From contig NC_134026.1 in assembly GCF_964204645.1 (NCBI RefSeq), positions 13,976,450-14,040,449 on the forward strand: a stretch of 64,000 nt of DNA. The letters are read 5' to 3'. Below, in pieces: positions 21,811 through 32,416 of this stretch; the stretch's first letter is position 1, and each line of letters starts with the position of its first letter. This stretch comes from Tubulanus polymorphus (lineage: Eukaryota > Nemertea > Palaeonemertea > Tubulaniformes > Tubulanidae). The notes under the pieces are model-generated. The model saw only the letters and a list, made by a program, of their open reading frames with translations, did no database searches and had not been told where the DNA came from. The translations under genes were made by a program, and so were the position numbers.

Positions 21811-23762
21811 AAATATAACAAGATCTTTTACCTGTACAAGCTACACAAGTCCTGTCTAATTTCCGGTTAAATGTTTTTAGAAATGACACGGTGTATTGCC
21901 TGAATCCTTCGTTAGTACTACTAGCTCTTACATTTAAATTTGTCGCTTGAAAAGTCTTGTCAGAATTGTTTTTATTGTAGGTAGCGAGCTAACTTCCCCG
22001 AGCGAAATCGTCCACTAAATGCAAAAGATTTTCACGTGGGGTTTTGAACGATCAACGTTTCGATTTGTAATTGTAACGTGCGCATTTGAGCCTGTAACGT
22101 GCACATTTCACTCGCGTGAACGTGCGTATCGGTACCAACATGCGAAACTTGTCAAACGTTTGCGTTCAAGACGTTTAAACTGAACATAAGAAGATATCAT
22201 ATCATATATATATGAATATAGATGGAATGATAATGTAGTAGTTTTAAATGTTTCGTAGCTGCTGTCCACTGACCACAGATCAAAGTTAATCCCCTGATAT
22301 GAAATATATATATTGGTTATAGTGATGTAGTAGTTCAGTGAGAATTCAAACTTATGGTTAATTTTGAGTGATCACAACACTGACCAATAGAGAAAGCTGT
22401 AAGGCCTAAGAAAAGATGCATTAAGTATAACATATCGTTCAATATAATGAAGAAGTATTCAACTGGCCATCTGATAGTTGGACTTATCTTATTGAAAAAT
22501 ATCGGAGAGTTAATGGGAGATCCCTGAATTCGAAACAATTCCACACTCAATCGATATTTTGAAAACACAATTTGCAATTTGTGGTCATGCATTTTTTGCA
22601 CCAAAAGCATGAAGTATATTATCTTTGCTTGTAAAAATTTGAAATTTTGGGGAAGATTTTTGGCCCGTTAACCTGTGAACACGTCTTTCATATATTTTCT
22701 TCATATAAGACCGACCCTTGAAATAATGCTGAGAGTTGCGAGGAAAATTATGGTAGGATGTCTTCTTAGGCTGCTTCGTATCAGTGGAAGGTTGCTAATT
22801 ATTGATTTTATACACAATAATCATAAGTACCAAGAGACTCCATAGAATATCGTTTTTCAATCATATGTACACGAATTATCGCGATATAAAGATAAATAGT
22901 ACTTCTATATTTCTATATTCTATACTTTTTACGTCTTATACTGTATATTTATTTAGCAGTGTAAGTAAAGGGTGGATCAGCAGGCCACCTGAGACCATTC
23001 CACGATCTAAGGTCAGTTGCCAAAAGTTAGTAAGTTTACCAGTGGATAGCGAAAATTTATAATGACAATTAAAACTTGCTAAACATTGCTAAAATAACTT
23101 TATACTTGTAGAATAGTCACACTCAAATGCGGAGAATTACGATAATGCGATAATACGATACGAAAATACGATACCAAAACTCACTGTACAAATTCAAAAA
23201 GATGATCTCTAGTGAGAAATCGAACGTTGTGTCGTAATTTTCTGATGATAAATATTGGTTTGAAATTTGAAATGTGTACATAGTGGATCTTTTTCATATT
23301 AATTGTGTATTTGGTCATGTATAATGGTGAATGGTTAATTTAAACTAACTTTTGAGCAGCTGTATCCTTTATTCCTGTAATAGAGGACGCAATCTGTTTG
23401 CGGCAAACAGAACAAATAGCTAGAAAAGGTAACAATAGTCCATTGGCAAACTTAAAGCAAGCGTACACGTTGTTTAGGTTTTTCGAAGGGGAGAATTTTT
23501 GGGAAAATTAATGTTTAATCATCATTGAGATATAGTTGAGCTGTACACAAGGAGTTTGTTTGTAGTCCGATATCCGTGATTACCTCCCGCGTGGAGAGAT
23601 ACAATCTAAAACCAACCGTAGATTCAAATATTTTACTACAATTTTTCATGATCAATAAAAAGATTAATAGACATTGAACAAGATGGCGGATTACTAGTAG
23701 ACACGTTAATTTGGACCTCCGCAAATATTGTTGATTAATAGTGGATTAGAGGAGATATTACC
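21811..23762. other. No gene seen; one half-site of a fold-back family
   Basis: The stretch is AT-rich with no convincing coding region. TTTACCAGTGGATAG near 23035 and ACTAACTTTTGAGCAGCTG near 23345 resemble the two arms of the small fold-back at 4074-4192, about 340 bp apart, suggesting a longer relative of that MITE. Confidence 0.35.
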
Positions 23763-24591
23763 ATGGAAAGTAAACAAAAATCAAGTATTACCAGGGAGAA
23801 TTCAGTTAAATTTGATTTGAGACAGTTTGGTAAAGGAAAATTGTCTCATTTGAATGTTGTAGGTGGTCTCAAGTCGAAAGTCGATGTGAGTAAGATTCTT
23901 TCAGTTCAACTTACTGACTCTTATTGTATAGTGACTGCTACAGATAATGATACGAAATCTACACTGTCCAACGGGACCTTCCAGGTGCTGAAAACTAACG
24001 TTAGATTTACTGACGTTGATGTGAATGTGATTAATATTAAAGTCGTAGACGCTCCTATCGAAATGGATGATAGAACAATCGTAGCTTTTATATCTCAGTT
24101 CGGAGACTATGTTAGCGGTTCTATAAAAATGGTGTCATCAAAGGAACTTCTATATTCACTGGACCTAGATATTTGCAGTTAAATAACATTAAAACCGTGA
24201 TGCCCAACTACACGAAAATTGGGGATTTTTCATGCGCTTGTTCTGTGACAGTCACTGCCAGCGTTGTATGTCTATGGGCATGAACAGTGATCATAAATTG
24301 TTTGACTGTCCAAACCGTTTTAATAACCGATTGTGCCATGAATGTAAATCACCGGATCATATAAGGCGTGATTGTCCGTTAGTCAAGCAGCGTGATATTG
24401 AACCTGGAAAAACCGAAACCAATGATGCGAAGAAGCCCGAAGAAGCGCCTACAACCGAAATTGTCGTAATCGGGGACCCAAACCTTCGGGAATGTGATAT
24501 TCCAACAGGTGTTGTTATTTGCCCCAGTGAAGTTCATTACTTGTTCCTTGTTCCTTATTCCGTTACTTATTCAGAATTCTTCTCCCAATAA
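23763..24591 (+). pseudogene. Retrotransposon gag/ORF1 with two CCHC zinc knuckles, frameshifted
   Basis: From the ATG at 23763 the frame carries a nucleic-acid-binding gag-like domain (VDAPIEMDDRTIVAFISQFG). The same protein continues in a second frame after about 24140 (a GPRYLQLNN segment) and a third from about 24232, which holds CQRCMSMG...HKLFDCP and CHECKSPDHIRRDCP, two CCHC-type knuckles. At least two frameshifts make it a pseudogene. Similar proteins occur as ORF1/gag of invertebrate retroelements; the reverse transcriptase that should follow is not present. A palindromic MITE interrupts the sequence right after the gene, at 24521. Confidence 0.65.
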
Positions 24592-24679
24592 GGAACAAGT
24601 AACATGTTACTTGTATTGGGAGATGAATTCTGAATAAGTAATAAGGAATAAGGAACAAGTAATGAACTTCACTGGGGGC
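24521..24679. mobile_element. Near-perfect palindromic MITE, ~158 bp
   Basis: CCCCAGTGAAGTTCATTACT on the left is matched inverted by AGTAATGAACTTCACTGGGG on the right. The complementarity runs through to a GTAACATGTTAC centre with only small indels. No TSD is clear. It sits in the decayed gag gene and adjoins the GC-rich minisatellite at 24.68 kb. Confidence 0.85.
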
Positions 24680-25062
24680 TCGAGCCGAACCAGTAGCCGG
24701 TTCCCGATTCCCGGTTCGGCTCCCGATTGAAATGATTTTGGACCGGGAGCCGGGAACCAGTAGCCGGCTCCCGGTTCCCGGTTCGGCTCCCGATTGAAAA
24801 TGATTTTGAATCGGGAGGAAATCGTCACACGCATGGTGTTAATTCAGACGTCTCGATTAGCCTGGTGGCCGAAGTCAAGGTTGCACTCATTTCAGCAGAC
24901 ATAGTTATGTAATTATGTTTACCTGCTGTCCGCAATAGAGTCGAATCGAATGAGTATCCAGCTTCACATTTTGAATCGGGAGCCGAACCGGTAGCCGGCT
25001 ACCGGTTCCCGATTCGGCTCCCGATTCAAAATGGTTTTGAACCGGGAACCGGTAGCCAGCTT
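24680..25062. repeat. CCGGTTCCCGATTCGGCTCC minisatellite-like repeats
   Basis: Short units combining CGGTTCCCGATTCGGCTCCC and GATTGAAATGATTTTG (with inverted versions such as GAACCGGGAACCGG) recur at 24690-24815 and 24970-25060, on both sides of about 150 bp of other sequence. Confidence 0.6.
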
Positions 25063-25462
25063 CACAGGGGTAGTTGGCACAGTCACGTGACATTCTGATG
25101 ATGTCATCACATTTAAAACTTTGACATGAAAAGTTAACATATTCACAGACCGATATCAATTGTCAGATTATGATTCATATGAAATTAATAACTAATAAAG
25201 AATAATTTATGATCAAATATATAATTCATAGACAAAAAATGCATTTGAATGTATAAGTTATTCTCAAATATTTTTCGTATCATAGTTTCCATCTTAGATG
25301 CTTCAGGTTTGCATTCTGTCAAATAAGAAGCGTTAAGTCACGTGACTGTCTCAACTTCCGTTTCATCCCTTGTGATTTTATATAGAGCGTCACGACCGTC
25401 TGATAATGATCCTTAACGACCAATCTTTTATCGGAACTTTATAGCGGATAAATAAACAATAT

Positions 25463-25890
25463 TGTGAAGATCAACCGATACGTAAGATTCATGTTCCGTG
25501 GCAAAAAATCATTAGGACATTTATTTTCAGACGTCACAAACACGGATGCACGATTAACTACAAACAAATAGAAAATTACCATAAATAAATTTGTATAATT
25601 ATTGACATAAGAGAATATCTTTATATTAGCAATTTACCGTAATATTTGGCTGTCTAAACCTTCAATTTAAATCTTCACCCTTTACTCAAATACAGCAACA
25701 CAACCTTACAGGTCTAAATCCATATAACAAGTGACCAAAAATCTCAATATCTGATATATCTATTGAACTATACAAATTCTCAGGCTATAGAATTACCATG
25801 ACCAGAAACCATGAAATAACAACCATAGAAATATATCAAATACAGTATACAGAATACAATAAAGCAGAATTTCAGGAATTATTCCTTACA
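25463..25890 (-). repeat. 3' LTR of the BEL element
   Basis: This 428-bp LTR is identical by eye to 31867-32294, except for ATTACCATAAA here versus ATTATCATAAA in the other copy. Confidence 0.93.
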
Positions 25891-25999
25891 TACCCGCCCC
25901 CTAATTGAGAAACTCAATTAACATAATAACGATAATGTCCAAAAACAAAAACCTATTCTTGACTGTTAAGCACGATGAATCTAAAGTAACAAAGAGAAT

Positions 26000-28900
26000 C
26001 TAAAGTTTAATTTCATTTTCGACGAGAACGCACAGCTTATCAATAGGACGCTGAAAAATAGTACCCTTTGCCGTTCTTACTGAAGCCGAACGAACAAAAC
26101 CTTTTCGATCACGATGGACTTCTGAAATACGCGATAGAGTCCACGAGTTACGGATGGATCCATCGACGATGAAGACAATATCTCCAACACATAAGTTTCG
26201 TTTCGCAGTATTCCATTTACTGCGAATCTGCAGGAGATGCAAATACTCAGATGTCCACCGCTTCCAGAAAACATTCGCAATATGCTGAACTTGCCTCCAA
26301 CGACGTCGAGTATATAAATCGGATTTGTCAAATAGTCCGGGAGGAAAAGTAGATCCTTTGTGTAACAGTAATAGGTGATTCGGGGTTAAAGGTTGTAGAT
26401 CATTTGGATCATTTGATAACGTAGATATAGGTCGACTATTCAAAATCGACTCGACCTCACAGAACAATGTGGATAAATTATCATCATTTAGATTTGAACC
26501 TTGTTCTTTCATCAATGAAAACAAGATTTTACGGACGGAACGAATGAGGCGTTCCCATACACCTCCAAAGTGACTCGCACCTGGAGGATTAAAAATCCAC
26601 TTGACATTGTTCTGCAATAAGAAATCATGGATTTGGTCCTTATTCCAACAATCAATATTCCTCTGTAGCTCTCGATTGGTTCCAACAAAATTGGTTCCAT
26701 TATCAGATCGAATTAGACGTACATTTCCACGTCGTGCGATAAATCTGCGATAAGCGTTAATACAACCAGATGTGTCCAGAGTAGGCGAGACCTCCAAATG
26801 AACAGCCCTAGTTACCAGGCAGGTGAAGATAACACCATAACGCTTCTCAATACAACGACCCCGTTTTACCTCACACGGGCCAAAGTAATCTGTTCCCGTA
26901 TTAGTAAATGGCGGATTGTCAGGCAACAATCGCTCTTGAGGAAGATCTGCCATCTTCTGATTACAAACTTGACCACGGTACTTTTTACATAAAACACATT
27001 TCCTCGTTATATCCTTAACCAGTTGATTAGCCCTTAAAATCCAGTAACGCTCGCGCAATCGGGCTAACATTGAGCTTTTACCAAGATGCCCGACCGATGC
27101 ATGAACACTCAACAATATCAATTTCGACACATGAGAACATCTAGGCAATACAACCGGATGTCGTTGTTCATATTCAAGAAAATATGCTTTTCTCAGCCGA
27201 CCACCAACACGGATTATATCGTCTTCTAAAACAGGATCTAGTTGATACAATTGACTACCTCTGGGAATCAACTTTCTATCATTTGAACGGAGAATCACTA
27301 ATTCTTTCCTGAAATAATCTTCCTGTACGCATTTAATAATTGCCAGCTCGGCTCTTTGAAGATCATCAGTACTCAGCTTATTGGTATTCAATCGTTCAGC
27401 ATTAGCGTTTTCACCAGAAAGACGTTTACTTACTCTCAACAGCAAACAATCTTTCAACCTTAAAAACCATGCAACGGCACGTTTGAGTCTATGCCAGCTT
27501 GAGTAGTAGTTAAATAGATGTTTTATAGGATCATCATCAGAAACCGAAAGTACAGCATTAGAAGTCTTCTTCAACTCAACATCATCATCACTCAGGGACC
27601 GTAAAACACCGTGTTGACATGGCCACTCAGATATTGGCTTCCAAAGGAACTCCGGGCCGTGTAACCATACTACTGAGTTTTGTTCTATACAATCCAGTGA
27701 CAAACCCCTAGACGCATAATCTGCTGGGTTCAGATGACCATCTACAAACTTCCACTGCTGAATAGTTGAACCATCTCTAATTAAATTCACTCTATTCGCT
27801 ACGAAAGTGTGATAACGAGCAGTCTCATTAGCAATATATTTCAGTACTGCAGTGCTGTCGCTCCAAAAATATACATTTGAAACACTGTACTCCAATTCTT
27901 CCAACATCATCTTATTCATCTTAATCAGTAATGCAGCTGCAGCTAATTCCATCCTAGGAACTGTCATTTTCTTCAAAGGAGCTACTCTGCTTTTAGCAAA
28001 TATAAAACAACAATGTACTTGACCATTTTCATCTTCAAGGCGCAAATATGATACAGTGCCGTACCCAACATCACTTGCGTCCGCAAAATGATGCAGCTGA
28101 CAAGATTTCGAAGAACCATGAAACCATTGAGGTTTGAAGCATCGTGATATAGCCAACTCTTCAAGGCCAGGTAAACCTTCCTGCCATTTCTCCCAAACTT
28201 TCAGATATTTTTCAGGAATTTCTTCATCCCATGAAAGCTTCTCTCTACATAAGTCCTGTAGCAGAATTTTCACCGGCAGTACATATGGGGCAGCAATACC
28301 CAAAGGATCATAGACTGTGCTGACCGTTGACAAAATCCCTCTGCGTGTATTTGGTTGATGCTTAGAAGTTATCCTGAAGCCATAAGTGTCGTTCTCTATA
28401 TTCCAGTGGACGCCCAATGCTCTTTCTGTTGGCGAACCAAAATCTAGACTCTTCAACTCCTTGCAAGATTTAGCAAGCTCTTCTTCTGGCAAACTTTCAA
28501 TTACAGAACGATCATTACTTACAAACTTGGTGAGTCGAAAGCCCCCTTCTTTACACAGAGATATCAGTTTCATCACAAATTCTGGATTTTGACCATCTTG
28601 TACACGAGACTTCAAACAGTCATCAACATAGAAGTTTTTCAAGACTGTATTGGTAACTTCTACTTCATACTTGCTAACGTTGTCAGTGGCTGTCCGGCGT
28701 AAAGCCCAGTTAGAACAACTCGGGGATGAGATTGCCCCAAATAAGTGAACTAACATACGGAATGGTATGGCTTTCTTGTTCAAATCACCATCCGGCCACC
28801 ATAAGAATCTCAAGCAGTCTTTATCATCCGGTGCAACCCTTACTCTATAAAACATAGATTCTATATCTGCCATTATTGCGGTTCTTTCTTGTCTGAAACG

Positions 28901-29599
28901 TATCAACACACCAACCAAAGTGTTAGTCAAATCTGGCCCTTGTAACAATTGAGAATTCAAAGACACTCCACCATAAAGTGCAGGACAATCGAAAACGACA
29001 CGGACTTTTTCAGGTTTTTTGGGGTGATATACCCCGTGATGAGGTATATACCATATACGACCATTTTCCAAACGCAAATCTTCATTAGGAACCTGTTCCG
29101 CGTAGCCTTTAGCCAATATATTGTCCATAAAGACATTATAGTCATGTCGAAACTTGTCATTTTTCAACAGCTTATTTTTCAGATTTGACAGTCGTTTCTC
29201 AGCATGCCGAATATTATTGGGAAACCTCAAATTCTTGTCACGCCATGGCATTGGTAATTGGTACTGTCCATTCTCTATTTTTACATTGGACTCCATCATC
29301 GTCATAAATTTATGATCTTCAACTGACCATTGTTTTTTATCTTCAGCAATTCGCTCAGGAAAGTCAAAATCTATAGCTTCCTGAACCAATTGATCAAGAG
29401 AACTCACAGCACAGCTGATTTTGTCAACAGTGTCGGTAACTATATCATCGTCTTCATCACCAGATCTAAAAACATTCCAGGCGACCCATCCTAGTCTAGT
29501 TCTGGAAGCATGTGGTGATCCAGCAGGGCCTGTCCGTAACTCGAACGGTGTGTATGCGTAACTCGAACGGTGTGTATGCATCCGCAATATTATTGCCAA
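26000..29599 (-). CDS. pol: BEL/Pao pol: reverse transcriptase, RNase H, integrase
   Basis: The 1,199-residue frame starts in the region duplicated at 29535-29578. In order it shows the Pao-type reverse transcriptase (MADIESMFYRVRV with the first Asp, FYVDDCL with the YVDD box), the Pao RNase H region (VPRMELAAAALL), an integrase zinc region (CVLCKKYRG), the integrase core (TGTDYFGPCEV, IRSDNGTNF, HFGGVWERLIRSVRK supplying D, D, E) and the C-terminal BEL domain after RRRWRQVQHIANVFW. All key motifs are present. It functions as part of one gag-pol polyprotein in this family; here the link to gag is broken by a 22-bp duplication, and the nominal start codon is probably not a natural one. Confidence 0.9.
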   Translation of the reverse strand: MAIILRMHTHRSSYAYTPFELRTGPAGSPHASRTRLGWVAWNVFRSGDEDDDIVTDTVDKISCAVSSLDQLVQEAIDFDFPERIAEDKKQWSVEDHKFMTMMESNVKIENGQYQLPMPWRDKNLRFPNNIRHAEKRLSNLKNKLLKNDKFRHDYNVFMDNILAKGYAEQVPNEDLRLENGRIWYIPHHGVYHPKKPEKVRVVFDCPALYGGVSLNSQLLQGPDLTNTLVGVLIRFRQERTAIMADIESMFYRVRVAPDDKDCLRFLWWPDGDLNKKAIPFRMLVHLFGAISSPSCSNWALRRTATDNVSKYEVEVTNTVLKNFYVDDCLKSRVQDGQNPEFVMKLISLCKEGGFRLTKFVSNDRSVIESLPEEELAKSCKELKSLDFGSPTERALGVHWNIENDTYGFRITSKHQPNTRRGILSTVSTVYDPLGIAAPYVLPVKILLQDLCREKLSWDEEIPEKYLKVWEKWQEGLPGLEELAISRCFKPQWFHGSSKSCQLHHFADASDVGYGTVSYLRLEDENGQVHCCFIFAKSRVAPLKKMTVPRMELAAAALLIKMNKMMLEELEYSVSNVYFWSDSTAVLKYIANETARYHTFVANRVNLIRDGSTIQQWKFVDGHLNPADYASRGLSLDCIEQNSVVWLHGPEFLWKPISEWPCQHGVLRSLSDDDVELKKTSNAVLSVSDDDPIKHLFNYYSSWHRLKRAVAWFLRLKDCLLLRVSKRLSGENANAERLNTNKLSTDDLQRAELAIIKCVQEDYFRKELVILRSNDRKLIPRGSQLYQLDPVLEDDIIRVGGRLRKAYFLEYEQRHPVVLPRCSHVSKLILLSVHASVGHLGKSSMLARLRERYWILRANQLVKDITRKCVLCKKYRGQVCNQKMADLPQERLLPDNPPFTNTGTDYFGPCEVKRGRCIEKRYGVIFTCLVTRAVHLEVSPTLDTSGCINAYRRFIARRGNVRLIRSDNGTNFVGTNRELQRNIDCWNKDQIHDFLLQNNVKWIFNPPGASHFGGVWERLIRSVRKILFSLMKEQGSNLNDDNLSTLFCEVESILNSRPISTLSNDPNDLQPLTPNHLLLLHKGSTFPPGLFDKSDLYTRRRWRQVQHIANVFWKRWTSEYLHLLQIRSKWNTAKRNLCVGDIVFIVDGSIRNSWTLSRISEVHRDRKGFVRSASVRTAKGTIFQRPIDKLCVLVENEIKL

Positions 29600-31850
29600 T
29601 CAACAGACCAATTTCTGCATCTATCTTAGGCAATTTAACATCACTCATGTGCGACCATTTACGGATGTCATCTTCTGTTGGCACATGCAGTGGTGAAACT
29701 GGCATCTGCTCTGTAGTATAAACAGCAGGCATGAAAACTACGTCTTCAGTTTCCAAACCTCTGACTTCTAAACAATGAACAATCTGAGTATCAAGCATTG
29801 TAGACCTCGCCATAGTGTCGAGATTCAATCTCACTTTCTTGCCAATACCGCCGATCTGCTTCAACAACGACGAAGTACAAAAAGAAATACTACTTCCAGG
29901 ATCTAGGAAGGCGAAAGTTATCACTTCTGGAATTCTTCCCTTCACTTTCACTCTAACTGGAAGTATAGCCATAGTACAGAATCCATCTGTCTTCTTTTCA
30001 CCATCATTTATGGCGCCACAGGGAATTCCATCTTTTACATCTGATATCGTGTTCTGATTCTGATCTCTTCGTGTCATAATTGCTGGGTTTTCAGGAAGTG
30101 ACCTAGAATCATCATGCAGTACACTTGGATGCAACCGTTTACATATATCACAGTTCATCTTCAATCTACAATTTCTCTTCTGATGTCCAGATCGGAGACA
30201 ACCCCAACAGAGGCCTTTTCTTTTAAGAAAAGATATTTTTTCTTCAAAGACCACATTAGACAGGTCTTTACAATCATTTAATACATGATCGCCAGCGCAG
30301 TATATACATGGTTTCTTCAATGCAAGATTAAATGAGTTTTGTTGATTCGTATGAGAAATGCTCCCCGTCTGTGCAGCAACAGTATTTCGGCTACCCTGTG
30401 ATATTCGCAGAGACTTTTTGTCTTTCTTCTGATCTAACGCAGCAGCCATCATATCTTTACCAAAAATCGGGTCGTTCACCTTTTTTGACTCCTTCCGTAC
30501 AAAACTCACTAAGGTATTCAGATTTATAGTATTACCAGCAGAGCGCGTTGTCTGTACTATAGTTCTCCATCTATCTTGAAGCGACCATGGTAATTTACCC
30601 ACCAACTTCCTCAGATTGTCAGGGTACTCAAGAAGTTTCAATGCATCTATATCTTTCACAGCATTCTCTACTTCTAACAAGAAAATCGAGAATTCGTCCA
30701 AGCCTTTACTGTTGTCTGACTTAATCATAGGCCAGTTTATAGCTTTCTTTAACAAAGCATTTGCAATGATCGCCGAGTCACCGTATCGTTCTTCAAACTC
30801 TGTAAGAACAGCTTGATATCCTCGTGTTGAACCAATATAGCTAAGACCTGTTACAATTCTATTTGCCTCACCAATTGTGAATTGTTCGAGAAAGTTTAGC
30901 CGTTCATCGTCGTCGTCCGTATTCTCAGCAATTCTAGAATTGAACTGACGGATGAAACGCCGGTATTCAAGAGGATTTCCGTCAAATTTTTTTATTTCAA
31001 CAAACGGCTTTTTGATATGCTTCACAATCGAATCTAGACCTCTTGGTTCCGCATTAACAACGCTTCCGACATCAGATGGCATGAACGTAGTAGCACGTGG
31101 ATTCAAAGGTCTGTAAGAACCATCATTTTCAGCTATTTCATTTTTCAGAAATGTAGGAAATGGTTCAGGAAGGAACGATTTATCATCAATCATTGACTTA
31201 TTCGATTCCCTATCTAAAAGTGTTTCAATCACGTTACTCTTCGCTTCACTAACTTCCAGCTGCGTATTCAAATCTAAAAACTCTTCTTGTTGTTTCAGCC
31301 GCAATTTCTCAAGCTCAAGAGTCTGTTTTTTCTTCATACTATTCAGCAAGACATTAAGCTCTGCTTTTCTCTGTTCTTCTTTCAAACGAGCAGATATTAT
31401 GGAGCTACCCTTACTCAAATCAGAGCGTACTGAACTAGCTTTTGATCTAACAGACTTCCTGGATTCAGCAGACCGTTTCGATCTTGCGAGTACCGACAAA
31501 GTATTTTCAGCCGCCATTTTGACTTGGTTGAAGTATGTATTCATCTCGTTACTTTCGACCGACAAATTCTCTTTTTCTTTAGAACTGAGTAGAAGACAGT
31601 ACTCATCTGAAACTTGCAAGAAATTCTCGTACGTCTTGATCCAGTCTTTGTATGAATTCTGGACAACATCATAGTCACTGTGCTCAATAACTGACAGAAG
31701 AGTACTAGACAGGTTGTTCAGCTTCTTCAGGAGACTTTTTCTATCTTTCAGTTTATTCTCCTTCTGGTATTCGACACCTTTTTCGGTCAGCGACCTATTT
31801 CTTGTTTCTTTTGGCCTAACATCTTGTTGGCCAGTTGCTGCTGTAGCCAT
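29496..31850 (-). CDS. gag: BEL/Pao gag with zinc knuckles and aspartic protease
   Basis: The ATG at 31850 lies 16 nt after the LTR. The 784-residue frame has a coiled N-terminal third, the BEL gag domain (KKFDGNPLEYRRFIRQFN, about residue 285), knuckle-like CIYCAGDHVLNDC and CWGCLRSGHQKRNC motifs, a CDICK motif, and a retroviral-type aspartic protease (TFAFLDPGSSISF, active-site Asp in DPG). In BEL/Pao elements the frame would run directly into reverse transcriptase. Here it leaves the pol frame at the 22-bp duplication and ends after a short out-of-frame tail. Apart from that break I see no stops. Confidence 0.9.
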   Translation of the reverse strand: MATAATGQQDVRPKETRNRSLTEKGVEYQKENKLKDRKSLLKKLNNLSSTLLSVIEHSDYDVVQNSYKDWIKTYENFLQVSDEYCLLLSSKEKENLSVESNEMNTYFNQVKMAAENTLSVLARSKRSAESRKSVRSKASSVRSDLSKGSSIISARLKEEQRKAELNVLLNSMKKKQTLELEKLRLKQQEEFLDLNTQLEVSEAKSNVIETLLDRESNKSMIDDKSFLPEPFPTFLKNEIAENDGSYRPLNPRATTFMPSDVGSVVNAEPRGLDSIVKHIKKPFVEIKKFDGNPLEYRRFIRQFNSRIAENTDDDDERLNFLEQFTIGEANRIVTGLSYIGSTRGYQAVLTEFEERYGDSAIIANALLKKAINWPMIKSDNSKGLDEFSIFLLEVENAVKDIDALKLLEYPDNLRKLVGKLPWSLQDRWRTIVQTTRSAGNTINLNTLVSFVRKESKKVNDPIFGKDMMAAALDQKKDKKSLRISQGSRNTVAAQTGSISHTNQQNSFNLALKKPCIYCAGDHVLNDCKDLSNVVFEEKISFLKRKGLCWGCLRSGHQKRNCRLKMNCDICKRLHPSVLHDDSRSLPENPAIMTRRDQNQNTISDVKDGIPCGAINDGEKKTDGFCTMAILPVRVKVKGRIPEVITFAFLDPGSSISFCTSSLLKQIGGIGKKVRLNLDTMARSTMLDTQIVHCLEVRGLETEDVVFMPAVYTTEQMPVSPLHVPTEDDIRKWSHMSDVKLPKIDAEIGLLIGNNIADAYTPFELRIHTVRVTDRPCWITTCFQN
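29535..29578. repeat. Exact 22-bp tandem duplication inside gag-pol
   Basis: CGTAACTCGAACGGTGTGTA + TG occurs twice in immediate succession (29535-29556, 29557-29578). Twenty-two is not a multiple of three, so the second copy shifts the frame exactly where gag ends and pol begins. The same peptide, AYTPFELR, is encoded on both sides of the break. Confidence 0.95.
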
Positions 31851-31866
31851 TATTACGTTAATAAAA

Positions 31867-32294
31867 TGTGAAGATCAACCGATACGTAAGATTCATGTTC
31901 CGTGGCAAAAAATCATTAGGACATTTATTTTCAGACGTCACAAACACGGATGCACGATTAACTACAAACAAATAGAAAATTATCATAAATAAATTTGTAT
32001 AATTATTGACATAAGAGAATATCTTTATATTAGCAATTTACCGTAATATTTGGCTGTCTAAACCTTCAATTTAAATCTTCACCCTTTACTCAAATACAGC
32101 AACACAACCTTACAGGTCTAAATCCATATAACAAGTGACCAAAAATCTCAATATCTGATATATCTATTGAACTATACAAATTCTCAGGCTATAGAATTAC
32201 CATGACCAGAAACCATGAAATAACAACCATAGAAATATATCAAATACAGTATACAGAATACAATAAAGCAGAATTTCAGGAATTATTCCTTACA
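31867..32294 (-). repeat. 5' LTR of the BEL element
   Basis: Read on the minus strand, this 428-bp LTR begins TGTAAGGAATAATTCC and ends CTTCACA. It should contain the element's promoter. It pairs with 25463-25890. Confidence 0.93.
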
Positions 32295-32416
32295 AATATA
32301 AACACAAGGTATTTCCGTGATATTTTGAATTTATTCGCAGTTCATATTTAGCGCCATTCTCGCGAGATTATCAATAACCCGGAAATTAAATCCAAGCCCA
32401 TCGCCAAACCCCTGTG

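Larger units (their letters stand above)
25463..32294 (-). mobile_element. BEL/Pao LTR retrotransposon, 6,832 bp
   Basis: Two direct 428-bp LTRs (25463-25890 and 31867-32294) bound the element, with TG..CA ends and a 5-bp TSD AATAT (25458-25462 and 32295-32299). By eye the LTRs differ at a single base, so the insertion is recent. Coding is on the minus strand: gag with protease first, then reverse transcriptase, RNase H and integrase. A purine tract AGGGGGCGGG lies immediately before the downstream LTR (25891-25905). The leader between the 5' LTR and the gag ATG is only 16 nt, and no separate primer-binding site is obvious. Confidence 0.95.
25063..32416. mobile_element. Second copy of the hAT fold-back element, split by a BEL element
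   Basis: 25080-25462 and 32295-32416 together match the internal part and right arm of the element at 19706-20462, ending in CCAAACCCCTGTG. On the left only the first eight bases CACAGGGG remain before the sequence jumps to the interior (AGTTGGCACAGTCACGTGAC), so almost the whole left arm is deleted. No 8-bp TSD is found (GCCAGCTT versus GCAACATG). Confidence 0.85.

Noticed and set aside
26077-26331. Minus-strand and plus-strand short ORFs overlapping BEL pol (also 26512-26700, 27982-28164, 28386-28592, 28957-29188)
   Set aside because: They lie wholly inside the long pol frame in other readings and resemble no protein.
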